A DNA stretch of 41,055 bases from Gammaproteobacteria bacterium (lineage in GTDB: Bacteria; Pseudomonadota; Gammaproteobacteria; GCA-002705445; GCA-002716945), in NCBI GenBank assembly GCA_018670435.1, contig JABHRC010000034.1, positions 1 through 41,055 of the forward strand, given 5' to 3'. The first letter of the stretch is position 1. Every line of letters begins with the position of its first letter. Positions 34,197 through 41,055 of the stretch are shown here, piece after piece. The notes beneath the pieces are model-generated. The model was given only the letters and a program-made list of their open reading frames with translations. It did not search any database and had not been told where the DNA came from. The translations under genes were made by a program, and so were the position numbers.

Positions 34197-34358
34197 ATAG
34201 CTGCTGCTTATGAGAGAGGGTTAATGATACTAAATGTGTGAAAGCCCATAAATGTGTATATGAGCTCTCAACGAGGTTATGAAACCTTGGTGAGGACATC
34301 TTCCTTAAGGGAGAGATTAAGAATAGTTCTCTTAAGTCTAATGTCCTCTTTTATTTTT
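34197..34358 (+). ncRNA. Predicted standalone small RNA between exbB and the receptor gene
   Basis: A TATAAT (34185-34190) precedes a possible start near 34197. About 160 bases later a long hairpin with a T-run ends the transcript. Upstream of it, TGAGAG (34211-34216) can pair with CTCTCA (34265-34270), and AGGTT with AACCT around 34275-34288. No credible gene is read: a 68-codon frame here runs into antisense of the receptor gene and lacks a ribosome site. The -35 region is weak. It matches no RNA family I know. It would be antisense to the exbB leader region and sits in an iron-uptake locus. Confidence 0.5.
34292..34358 (+). terminator. Strong rho-independent terminator, plus-strand direction
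   Basis: GAGGACAT (34292-34299) pairs perfectly with ATGTCCTC (34341-34348). Inside it CTTAAGGGAG (34304-34313) pairs with TTCTCTTAAG (34327-34336), with two G-U pairs. TTTTATTTTT follows at 34349-34358. The T-run is on the plus strand, so the terminator faces rightward although no plus-strand protein gene precedes it; the minus-strand receptor message could use the hairpin only without a U-tract. Confidence 0.75.
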
Positions 34359-34377
34359 CACCGGAGAATGATGAAAA

Positions 34378-36618
34378 TTAAAAATCAAATTTTATTCCAG
34401 CCATTACAGATAATGGTTTATTTGGACGTTTACCATACTCATGCTCTGAAGCCACGATGACTTTGTCGAATAAGTTGTCTACGTTGAAAAATAATCTTGC
34501 ATTTTTAATACCATTTGAATTCACAGGAATATTCATACCAGTGTGTAAGTCAAATATAAATGCTTTACCAGTACGGAAAGTATTTAGATCATCAGTAAAA
34601 GTATCATCATGGTACTTAGCCCCTAGAGCAATGCTCCAGTCATTAGTTTCCATACCAATTGATGTATACAGTTGGAAATCAGGTACATAAGCAATTGAAT
34701 TGCCGCTGAAATTAGTTTCACCACCTGTATATTCAGAACTCTGTAACATACCAGTAATCATTAATGGATATCTTACTGTACTATGTGCAGCCATTCCTTT
34801 CATTTGAGGAGTAGCAAACATATTGTTAAGTCTGTATTGGAATTCAATACCTTCAACTTCTGCAGCACCTTTGTTAGTTGTTGATCCCGAATCAGCGGAA
34901 GCACAACCATTTGCTTCTAAGCATGAGTCAATTAATTGACTGTAGTCATTATAGAAACCAATAATTTCAAAGAAACTGTTGTTTGTTTGTTTTCTGTAAC
35001 CAATTTCATAATTATCAGATTCTTCAGGCTCAATTGAAGCTGCTGATCCTGCGTCTACAGGACTGTGACCTTGATTGTAACCAACGAACATAGTTGCACC
35101 GCCACCCATATTATAAATAGTGGATGCAGCTATCATGGTTGCTGAATCAGATACATCTTTCTTAGAGTTACCTGGGTTAGCATTGGTACCGTCATTTTTT
35201 TCAGTATCTTCATGACGAATACCCAAAGTATGAGTAAATGCGCCTGCTGAGATAACGTCTTTTAAATGCCAAGACGATGCATCAGTATCTTTAAGTTCAG
35301 CATCATCAAACCTAGTCTGATCATTACCGTGTTCAGATAATAATGTCATAGTGCCATTAGCATCCTTAGTATATCTTTGACTGAAACCATCATCAGCTCT
35401 AGCCCTATAATCTTTATGACGTCTGTATCCATACTCAATAGCATGGTTACCAATATCTTGATTAATTACAAATTGATACCCATACATACCGTAATCACGA
35501 TGTCCCATCGATCTTTTGATATACTCGCCAGCAACCATTGCCGTATCATTTGTTAAGATATTACATGCTCTTAATTCTATACCTGTATCACCAGCACAGT
35601 TACCTTTCAAATCAAGTGCTGAATATTTAACTGTAGTTAACGGACCACTATTAGTCCCGTCAGCAGTTATCTTCATTTCACCGCTTTTACCCCAGATACG
35701 GCTGTATTTAGTTTTATAAACTTTTGATGTGATCTTCATGTTAGCTGAAGGTTGCATAGTATGAGTAAAGATATATCTGTGATAATCATTATCCATTTGA
35801 TCAACTGATGAAGCTCCATATCTTTGGTATGGATCAGCTGCAAAATCTACACCTGTTAAACCAATATATGTTTCGTTAGATGTTTCACTAGTATTTGAAC
35901 TTGTTATTTCAAAAGTCTGATTCCATGGACTAGTTGATGGTGCAAAGCTAAATTTAACTAAATCCGTTTGCTTATCAAATCCAGCATCTTTATTACCAGA
36001 GCCTTTTATGTTTTTATAACCATCGGCTCTGTAATCATGATATTCAAAAACATAACCAAATGATCCGATATTCCCACCATAGTATGTGTGATTTCTTGAG
36101 AAACCATCAGCGCCCATAGTTGCAGAATAATGTCCTTCTGAAGCCACAGTTGGGATCGAACGTGATAAAAAGTTAATTGTACCAGCAGTTGTTCTTGGTC
36201 CATTGCCAATAGCTGCCGCACCTTTTAATACTTCTACACCTTCCATACGACCAACATCCGGGAAGAAGTACATGCTTCCATTAGAATAAATAGCAGGACC
36301 TTGTGGTACGCCATCTTCTAGAATATTAATCTTTGTTGTTCTTAGGGCGCTTGTTCCACGCATACCTAAGTTTGTTCTGAGACCGTAACCGTCCTCAGTC
36401 TGAGAATATACGCCCGGAATACGTCTTAAGACTCTTTCCGCATCGGTATAACCCATCTCCTTCATTTCATCATCACCGATAAAATGGGCTGAACCAGCTT
36501 GTTGTGTTTCGTCTTGTGAACCAAATACACTAACTGGACTCATTTCTTCTGCATAGATTGGAGCACTGATAACCATCAGTGACGCAATCATATATGCTTT
36601 AAAATGTGCATTTTTCAT
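34378..36618 (-). CDS. TonB-dependent outer-membrane receptor, FecA-like
   Basis: This outer-membrane receptor is about 746 residues long. It has a signal peptide ending near SAPIYA, a Ton-box-like SPVSVFG at the mature N-terminus, and a plug domain with VLRRIPGVY, NLGMRGT, NILEDGVPQGPAIY and RMEGVEVLKGAAAIGNGPRT-type segments. A 22-strand-type barrel follows, ending in phenylalanine. The plug resembles FecA-type ferric receptors but has no N-terminal signalling domain. The frame opens at 36633; the ATG at 36618 is chosen because GAGGAA lies eight bases before it. Fur-box control indicates an iron-chelate substrate, of unknown identity. Confidence 0.9.
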   Translation of the reverse strand: MKNAHFKAYMIASLMVISAPIYAEEMSPVSVFGSQDETQQAGSAHFIGDDEMKEMGYTDAERVLRRIPGVYSQTEDGYGLRTNLGMRGTSALRTTKINILEDGVPQGPAIYSNGSMYFFPDVGRMEGVEVLKGAAAIGNGPRTTAGTINFLSRSIPTVASEGHYSATMGADGFSRNHTYYGGNIGSFGYVFEYHDYRADGYKNIKGSGNKDAGFDKQTDLVKFSFAPSTSPWNQTFEITSSNTSETSNETYIGLTGVDFAADPYQRYGASSVDQMDNDYHRYIFTHTMQPSANMKITSKVYKTKYSRIWGKSGEMKITADGTNSGPLTTVKYSALDLKGNCAGDTGIELRACNILTNDTAMVAGEYIKRSMGHRDYGMYGYQFVINQDIGNHAIEYGYRRHKDYRARADDGFSQRYTKDANGTMTLLSEHGNDQTRFDDAELKDTDASSWHLKDVISAGAFTHTLGIRHEDTEKNDGTNANPGNSKKDVSDSATMIAASTIYNMGGGATMFVGYNQGHSPVDAGSAASIEPEESDNYEIGYRKQTNNSFFEIIGFYNDYSQLIDSCLEANGCASADSGSTTNKGAAEVEGIEFQYRLNNMFATPQMKGMAAHSTVRYPLMITGMLQSSEYTGGETNFSGNSIAYVPDFQLYTSIGMETNDWSIALGAKYHDDTFTDDLNTFRTGKAFIFDLHTGMNIPVNSNGIKNARLFFNVDNLFDKVIVASEHEYGKRPNKPLSVMAGIKFDF

Positions 36619-36695
36619 TATTATGTTCCTCATTTATATATCAATAACGTTTAATTTTAGTGCTTAAAACAACCATAGATTTAAACATTTGAGTC

Positions 36696-36724
36696 ATTAT
36701 ATGCGAATGATTCTCATTTGTAAA
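36696..36724 (-). promoter_or_regulatory. Sigma70 promoter of the receptor gene
   Basis: On the minus strand TTTACA (-35, 36719-36724) and TATAAT (-10, 36696-36701) are separated by exactly 17 bases. The start would fall near 36689, giving a leader of about 70 bases. The Fur box fills the spacer, an ideal position for repression by iron-loaded Fur. Confidence 0.75.
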
Positions 36725-36745
36725 CACGAATGCTTCTTATTTACA
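36703..36745. promoter_or_regulatory. Tandem Fur boxes between the receptor and exbD-tonB genes
   Basis: AATGATTCTCATT at 36706-36718 is a near-consensus Fur core (the reverse strand reads AATGAGAATCATT). A second, weaker copy at 36727-36742 repeats the same CGAATG..TTCT.ATTT pattern 23 bases further on, about two helical turns. The pair lies between divergent iron genes, so one Fur-bound region could silence both directions. Confidence 0.78.
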
Positions 36746-36815
36746 TTAAAAAAAATGCTAAAATATGACATAGGAGAAGATTTTATATAGACTTACTGCT
36801 TAAAAGAGAGAAGAT

Positions 36816-37253
36816 ATGACTAAAATAAGCTTAACACCGATAATAGACGTAGTATTCATACTTCTGATATTCTTTATGCTTGCGACAAATTTCCAATCAT
36901 TTAATAAAACTGAAATACAAATATCTAATGAATCAGCCAGTGTTTCTCAAAGTGATAAAAAAATTTTCTTAATCGAATTTAATAAAGAAAGTGAATTCAA
37001 GTTAAATGGGACAGTAGCTAGCTTGGACTCTATTAAATCTGATATTATTTCTAGTAAAAACAAGAATGATGAGTTTTTAGTTATAGCTAAACCATCAAAA
37101 GGGGCAAACGTTCAGCTCTTACTGGGTGTATTAGCTAGTTTAAAATCTAGTAACATCGATAATGTTACTCTAGGTGTAATCAAGAGTAATGCTAATGATC
37201 CAGAGGTTAAAACAAAGAAATCTGTAAACTTACCACTACTAAAAAAGCAATAA
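36816..37253 (+). CDS. exbD: ExbD/TolR-family protein, first copy
   Basis: This 145-residue single-pass inner-membrane protein has a very short cytoplasmic N-terminus. The key membrane aspartate lies in LTPIIDVVFILLIFFMLATNF, followed by a periplasmic domain with LIEFNKESEFKLNG and LLGVLASLKSSNIDNVTLG. The pore aspartate is present, so it should work with ExbB in proton-driven energisation. It is the first of three tightly spaced plus-strand genes and is probably Fur-regulated from the shared intergenic region. Confidence 0.9.
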   Translation: MTKISLTPIIDVVFILLIFFMLATNFQSFNKTEIQISNESASVSQSDKKIFLIEFNKESEFKLNGTVASLDSIKSDIISSKNKNDEFLVIAKPSKGANVQLLLGVLASLKSSNIDNVTLGVIKSNANDPEVKTKKSVNLPLLKKQ

Positions 37254-37259
37254 ATCATT

Positions 37260-37655
37260 ATGAGAATAAAAGCTAAAAAAAAGATTTTGAATAATGAGGA
37301 TAATTTATTACCTCTAGTTAATATTATATTTCTATTGTTAATATTTTTTATGTTAGCTGGAGTCATAGCAAAACAAAAAGAACTTCATAATGTAAATCTC
37401 GCATCTGCAACTATTGAGGAATATAATGAAGATAATAAAAATACTCTATTTATTAATGTTGATGGATCTTTAACTTTAAATGATCAGCCTATAACAGAAT
37501 CTACACTTCAAGCTCAATTAGTCTCTCTAAAAACAGAAGATATAATAATAGCTGCAGATGGATCGCTAGATTCTAGCTCGCTGAACAAAATTCTTTTAAT
37601 ATTAAGTGCTAGTCAGATAAAAAATGTTACCTTACTCTCTAATGCAAATGAATGA
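37260..37655 (+). CDS. ExbD/TolR-family protein, second copy (membrane Asp replaced by Asn)
   Basis: This 131-residue homologue of the preceding gene begins MRIKAKKK, has the helix LLPLVNIIFLLLIFFMLAGV, and then a periplasmic domain with LFINVDGSLTLNDQPI and DGSLDSSSLNKILLIL. The residue aligned with the essential proton-carrying aspartate of ExbD (PIID in copy one) is asparagine (PLVN). Taken at face value this copy could not protonate, and would be structural in a mixed ExbD dimer. It lies 6 bases after the first copy and overlaps tonB by 8 bases. Confidence 0.87.
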   Translation: MRIKAKKKILNNEDNLLPLVNIIFLLLIFFMLAGVIAKQKELHNVNLASATIEEYNEDNKNTLFINVDGSLTLNDQPITESTLQAQLVSLKTEDIIIAADGSLDSSSLNKILLILSASQIKNVTLLSNANE

Positions 37656-38211
37656 ATCATCAAAGTTAAATAAATATTTATTAATAGCATTTATTATGCA
37701 TTCGTTTTTTTTATTCTCATTTAGTCTTCCTAGAACAGTCAATGATATCACCACTATTGGTGAAACAGGAATGCAAATACAGATGATGGTCCTAAAGAAA
37801 AGCGATGAAGTCTATGAAAAAAGTTTGGCGTCTGAAGAAATAAGAAATAAAACAGAAGATTCTGAAAAAGACCAAGAATTATTAATGGATAACAGAAAGG
37901 TTGGAGAAGAGTCAGTCTATACTTACGATACTTATTTTGGAAAAATTAGACAGATAATAGATGCTAATAAGAAATATCCTTTGTTATCTCGCCAAAGACA
38001 ACAAGAAGGGACTCCTACAGTAACATTCACAATACTAAAAAATGGTATTGTTGATGACTTGAGCATTAAGTCATCCGGATATCGATCTTTAGATAGAGAA
38101 GCAAGAAGAATGATCATGATATCATCACCGTTTCCAAGAATTCCAGATTCTGTCAATAAAAAATCTATCACCCTCACAATCCCAATTAATTTTAGATTAA
38201 CTAATAACTAA
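37648..38211 (+). CDS. tonB: Short TonB-like energy transducer without proline-rich spacer
   Basis: This protein of about 187 residues has one N-terminal membrane helix (YLLIAFIMHSFFLFSF) carrying the conserved histidine that TonB uses to interact with ExbB/ExbD. A charged middle region follows, then a C-terminal TonB domain: YFGKIRQIIDANKKYP, GTPTVTFTILKNGIV, SSGYRSLDREARRMI and PFPRIPDS. The usual Pro-Glu/Pro-Lys spacer that spans the periplasm is absent, replaced by a Glu/Lys-rich stretch of about 60 residues. The ATG at 37648 is chosen over two upstream in-frame ATGs as giving the normal short cytoplasmic end. It is convergent with cysG (4-base overlap). Confidence 0.88.
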   Translation: MNESSKLNKYLLIAFIMHSFFLFSFSLPRTVNDITTIGETGMQIQMMVLKKSDEVYEKSLASEEIRNKTEDSEKDQELLMDNRKVGEESVYTYDTYFGKIRQIIDANKKYPLLSRQRQQEGTPTVTFTILKNGIVDDLSIKSSGYRSLDREARRMIMISSPFPRIPDSVNKKSITLTIPINFRLTNN

Positions 38212-39602
38212 TCAGATTTATACCAATTTAGTTTATCTCTTAGTGTTACAACATGCCCTATAATAAAGATCGTTGGCGCACTAGGTTTTTCTTGTTCTAC
38301 TAAGTTATTCATTTCGTCAACTGTAGATGTATATACTTTTTGATTTCGGGTAGTCCCTTGTTCTACTAGAGCGCATGGTGTTTTTGGATCTAATCCAAAT
38401 TTTATAAGTTGTGAGCAAATAATATCAATAGAAACAAGTCCCATATAAAAAACAATAGTTTGATTGGGTTGTATTAACTTTTCCCAGTTTAAATCTAATT
38501 TTCCTTCCTTTAGATGACCGGTTACAAATATACATGATTGCGCATGATCTCTATGCGTAAGAGGAATACCACTATATGCTGAACATCCGCTTGCACTTGT
38601 TATGCCTGGAACAACTTGAAAGGAAATATTATTATCTACTAATGAATCAATCTCTTCACCGCCCCTCCCAAAAATAAAAGGGTCTCCCCCTTTTAATCTT
38701 AGAACTCTTTTGCCTTCTTTAGCATATTTAACAAGTAATTCATTAATCTCTTCTTGTCTGATGGTATGATTATCTCTCTGTTTTCCCACATATATTTTTT
38801 CTGCATCTCTTCTAATTAAATCAATTATTGACGGGTGAACCAATCTATCATACAGGGCAACATCTGCTTGTTGCATTAAACGAAGCGCCCTAAAAGTTAA
38901 TAAATCTGGATCTCCAGGTCCCGCTCCAACCAAGTAAACTTCTCCTTCGCCTTTTTTCTGTTCATCAAAATTATCAATTTCTATGTTTAAAAATTTTACA
39001 GCTTCTTCATCTTGGCCGCTTAAAACTAATTCTAAAAATTTACCATTTAGCATTTGTTCCCAAAAGATTCCATTGGACTTAGAATTAACTAATTTTTTTC
39101 TTACAGGTATTCTATTTTCAGATACAATTTTTGCTAGTCTACCATAAGCACCGGGTATCATTGTCTCAAGCTTAGTTCTTAACATACGCGCGAGCACAGG
39201 TGAAGACCCTCCGGTAGATACAGCTACAGTTATTGGCCCTCTTTCTAAAATAGATGGGAATATAAAGTCACATATTTTTGGCTTATCAACTACATTAACA
39301 AGTATTTTATTATCATTAGCATCTTTAGCGACCTGCTCATTCAAAGATTCATCATTAGTTGCGGCAATTACAAACGCAAATGAAGAACTAGTTAGATACT
39401 TAATATTATAATAATCTTTTATTGGGTTTATATTTTTATTAACAAATAACTCTTCTATGTAAGATGTAAATTCTGGTGAAACAATAGTTACACTTGCATT
39501 TGCTTTTAACAAAAGATCTAGTTTACGTTCAGCAACTTCACCGCCACCTATCAGCAAGACTGACTGTTTACTGAGCTCCATAAAAAAAGGGAAATATTTC
39601 AT
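38208..39602 (-). CDS. cysG: Siroheme synthase CysG (trifunctional)
   Basis: This 464-residue fusion has an N-terminal precorrin-2 dehydrogenase/ferrochelatase (LLIGGGEVAERKLDLLL; STGGSSPVLARMLR near residue 130). The C-terminal uroporphyrinogen-III methyltransferase half has VYLVGAGPGDPDLLTFRALRL near 222, RLKGGDPFIFGRGGEE and GITSASGCSAYSGIPLTHRD. It makes siroheme from uroporphyrinogen III. Siroheme is the cofactor (amidated by DsrN) of the DsrAB encoded 11 kb away, so this gene probably supplies that enzyme; assimilatory sulfite or nitrite reductases could also use it. It overlaps the preceding Sel1-protein gene by 4 bases. Confidence 0.96.
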   Translation of the reverse strand: MKYFPFFMELSKQSVLLIGGGEVAERKLDLLLKANASVTIVSPEFTSYIEELFVNKNINPIKDYYNIKYLTSSSFAFVIAATNDESLNEQVAKDANDNKILVNVVDKPKICDFIFPSILERGPITVAVSTGGSSPVLARMLRTKLETMIPGAYGRLAKIVSENRIPVRKKLVNSKSNGIFWEQMLNGKFLELVLSGQDEEAVKFLNIEIDNFDEQKKGEGEVYLVGAGPGDPDLLTFRALRLMQQADVALYDRLVHPSIIDLIRRDAEKIYVGKQRDNHTIRQEEINELLVKYAKEGKRVLRLKGGDPFIFGRGGEEIDSLVDNNISFQVVPGITSASGCSAYSGIPLTHRDHAQSCIFVTGHLKEGKLDLNWEKLIQPNQTIVFYMGLVSIDIICSQLIKFGLDPKTPCALVEQGTTRNQKVYTSTVDEMNNLVEQEKPSAPTIFIIGHVVTLRDKLNWYKSD

Positions 39603-40042
39603 TGAGGTTTTTCAATTCCCGCTTTCTTATACCAGTGTTGTGCTTTGTCTAAATCTTGTGGAACAAGTTTTCCTTCTTCATAAATCATGGCCAGCGTTGT
39701 TGCGGATCCCATTAAACCTTGATCTGCGGCTTTGGTAAACCATTCTATGCTCTTCTCTATATCTTTATCTGTGCACTCACCTTCAAAAAACATAAAGCCG
39801 AAAGCATGTTGAGCCAGAGGGTAGCCCTTTTCTGCAGCACTGCCCATATAATCAAAAGCTTTTTGTGTACTTGCTTGACAGCCCAGTCCATTCTGCAACA
39901 TTATTGCCATTCTATACATGGCTTCGACGTTACCTTCATCCGCAATAGGTGATAATAATTTTATAGCATGAGCAAAACTTTTTGTTTCAAAAGCAGCTAT
40001 ACCACTTTCTAATTCCATTGCTCTATTTTCATATTTATCCAT
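39599..40042 (-). CDS. Sel1-like repeat protein
   Basis: This 147-residue soluble protein is built of about three Sel1-type (TPR-like) repeats of 36 residues: NVEAMYRMAIMLQNGLG, YPLAQHAFGFMFFEGE and MGSATTLAMIYEEGK. Each is followed by a helix with the KAxxWxxKAA pattern. No signal peptide is seen, so it is probably a cytoplasmic protein-protein adaptor of unknown partner. It is overlapped by cysG and follows grx by one base, so a grx-sel1-cysG transcript is likely. Confidence 0.85.
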   Translation of the reverse strand: MDKYENRAMELESGIAAFETKSFAHAIKLLSPIADEGNVEAMYRMAIMLQNGLGCQASTQKAFDYMGSAAEKGYPLAQHAFGFMFFEGECTDKDIEKSIEWFTKAADQGLMGSATTLAMIYEEGKLVPQDLDKAQHWYKKAGIEKPQ

Positions 40043-40043
40043 A

Positions 40044-40298
40044 TTAATCCTTTAATAAATCCTCTAGTTTACCGTCCATATCATGCTCAATTAAATCATC
40101 AAATCCACCCACATGATAATCACCAATAAAGATTTGTGGTACAGATTGCCTTTTAGATCTTTCCATCATAATTTTTATTTCTTCAGGGTTTTGATCGATC
40201 ATAATGTCTTCGTATGGAATATCTTTTTTGGTAAAGAAATTTTTAGCTCTAACACAATACGGGCATATTCTCGTACTATATATAACAACTTTTTTCAT
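40044..40298 (-). CDS. grxC: Glutaredoxin 3 (GrxC-like)
   Basis: This 84-residue dithiol glutaredoxin has the active site CPYC at about residues 12-15, the TVPQ-type cis-proline loop (RQSVPQIFIGDYHVGGFDDL) and the glycine pair before the last helix. It reduces disulfides with glutathione in the cytoplasm. It is followed immediately by the Sel1-repeat gene and preceded by the S24-like gene on the same strand. Confidence 0.94.
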   Translation of the reverse strand: MKKVVIYSTRICPYCVRAKNFFTKKDIPYEDIMIDQNPEEIKIMMERSKRQSVPQIFIGDYHVGGFDDLIEHDMDGKLEDLLKD

Positions 40299-40321
40299 CT
40301 TAACTCTCCAGTCTGTATCTT

Positions 40322-40651
40322 TTACTTATAGTGTGTGATTTTTCTCTTATGGTTTTTTTGAATTATTACCCCTAGGATATCATAAGAATTATCTAATAAA
40401 ATTTCTGGATACATATCATTTAAAGCTATTAAATATTTTTTATCACCTTCTTTGACGAACTTTCGAAACCACCTGACTCCCTCATATTCTATAAAAATAT
40501 ATTGACCATCCGTGCATTGGCCAACAGGATCTATAATAACTATGCAGTCTTTATTAAATTCTGGCTCCATACTGTTATCTGTTACTTGTAGAGCAAATGC
40601 TTCTGATGCACCACAATTAGATTCAATATTATTAAGGTTTTCTTCACTCAT
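40322..40651 (-). CDS. S24/LexA-like peptidase-fold protein without DNA-binding domain
   Basis: This protein of about 109 residues consists only of the S24 (LexA C-terminal) fold. The nucleophile-type motif is DNSMEPEF near residue 27, followed by CIVIIDPVGQCTDGQYIFIEYEG and WFRKFV, where a lysine could serve as general base. It lacks a helix-turn-helix, so it is not a LexA repressor by itself; UmuD-like or phage-repressor-remnant roles are possible. The ATG at 40651 is preferred over a TTG two codons upstream; neither has a good ribosome site. It is divergent from the partial gene at the right edge. Confidence 0.72.
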   Translation of the reverse strand: MSEENLNNIESNCGASEAFALQVTDNSMEPEFNKDCIVIIDPVGQCTDGQYIFIEYEGVRWFRKFVKEGDKKYLIALNDMYPEILLDNSYDILGVIIQKNHKRKITHYK

Positions 40652-40738
40652 AGGCAAATTATAGTTGAATTACTATTGTTATCTACTAAAAAGTATATTT
40701 AAATCAATATATTGATAGTAATTAGGGGTATTCAAGAA

Positions 40739-41055
40739 ATGATAGATATTTTGGGAAAAATTATTCCACAAGAGCTAAACATAGGCGATGAGTATACAAA
40801 AAAAGACTTAGCTGAGATCTTTAAAACATCTGATGTGGAGAATATTATTGGTGGTATTGGTTTAGTTAAAAACTGTATGCTGCTCCTTATAACGCTTGAT
40901 AAAACATTCTTTGCTGAATTACCTAATGACCTTGATAAAATGAATAGAGAAGAATTTGAAGAACATAGTTATCGCCATTTAGATTATTTTGATATTAATG
41001 AAAAAGTGTTTGGATGGGATGGGCCAACTACCATGAACATTGAAAGTCCTCTTAT
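40739..41055 (+). CDS. Unknown protein, N-terminal 105 residues, cut by window edge
   Basis: An open frame starts at an ATG at 40739 (AGGGG about ten bases upstream) and runs off the right edge after about 105 codons without a stop. The translation begins MIDILGKIIPQELNIG and contains DEYTKKDLAEIFKT, then IGLVKNCMLLLITLD and an acidic EFEEHSYRHLDYFD segment. The DEYTKKDLAEIF pattern recalls the N-terminus of McrA-type SRA domains of modification-dependent restriction enzymes, but this is weak and the diagnostic part is outside the window. The divergent S24-like gene would be consistent with a defence or phage-related unit. Confidence 0.55.
   Translation, partial: MIDILGKIIPQELNIGDEYTKKDLAEIFKTSDVENIIGGIGLVKNCMLLLITLDKTFFAELPNDLDKMNREEFEEHSYRHLDYFDINEKVFGWDGPTTMNIESPL

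Noticed and set aside
34254-34460. A 68-codon plus-strand frame over the exbB-receptor gap
   Set aside because: It spans a terminator hairpin and T-run and then continues as antisense of the receptor gene; there is no ribosome site.

Overview
The window is a visibly AT-rich, gene-dense stretch of a gammaproteobacterial chromosome. It carries a complete oxidative-type (reverse) dissimilatory sulfite reductase cluster, dsrABEFHCMKLJOPNR. Together with the low GC content, short gene-to-gene spacing and housekeeping synteny (rpsT / murJ-ribF-ileS-lspA-fkpB-ispH; rplU-rpmA-obgE-proB), this points to a sulfur-oxidising gammaproteobacterium of the SUP05/Thioglobus type or the related thiotrophic symbionts. 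A full Fur/TonB iron-uptake locus argues for a free-living or recently free-living organism. The genus is an inference.

Layout. 1-5.1 kb: 7Fe ferredoxin (cut by the left edge), Cys-less L31 type B, a CpdA-like phosphodiesterase, an amtB ammonium channel with a well-formed sigma54 promoter, a geranylgeranyl-reductase-family flavoprotein and polyprenyl diphosphate synthase. 5.2-15.1 kb: core genes rplU, rpmA, obgE, proB (short form without PUA domain), rpsT on the opposite strand, then the coupled murJ-ribF-ileS-lspA-fkpB-ispH run. 15.1-27.4 kb, minus strand: the dsr operon. Its products form the siroheme sulfite reductase DsrAB, the sulfur relay DsrEFH-DsrC, the NAD(P)H-linked oxidoreductase DsrL, the membrane complex DsrMKJOP, and the accessory proteins DsrN (siroamide) and DsrR.

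27.5-33.5 kb: an accessory region divergent from dsr and built of translationally coupled blocks. It encodes a TauD-like oxygenase, a small unknown protein, a Cas6/Cmx6-like protein with no CRISPR array or other cas genes, a DsrC/TusE paralogue with no cysteine, a small coiled-coil protein, a small RMF-like protein, an unknown 187-aa protein (opposite strand), a second 2OG-Fe(II) oxygenase, a YbiB/TrpD2-like protein, a Rieske ferredoxin, a third DsrC paralogue that keeps only the inner cysteine, and a DUF4396 membrane protein. This is the most novel part. Several members belong to families with RNA, tRNA-thiolation or ribosome links, and they sit beside a sulfur-trafficking pathway.

33.5-38.2 kb: exbB, a predicted standalone sRNA with a strong terminator, a FecA-like TonB-dependent receptor, tandem Fur boxes, two exbD genes and a short tonB. 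38.2-41.1 kb: trifunctional cysG (siroheme supply, relevant to DsrAB), a Sel1-repeat protein, glutaredoxin, an S24-like protein and the start of an unknown gene cut by the right edge.

No rRNA, tRNA, IS element, prophage or CRISPR array was recognised. No gene-free stretch exceeds 300 bases; the longest (34125-34377) holds the sRNA candidate.
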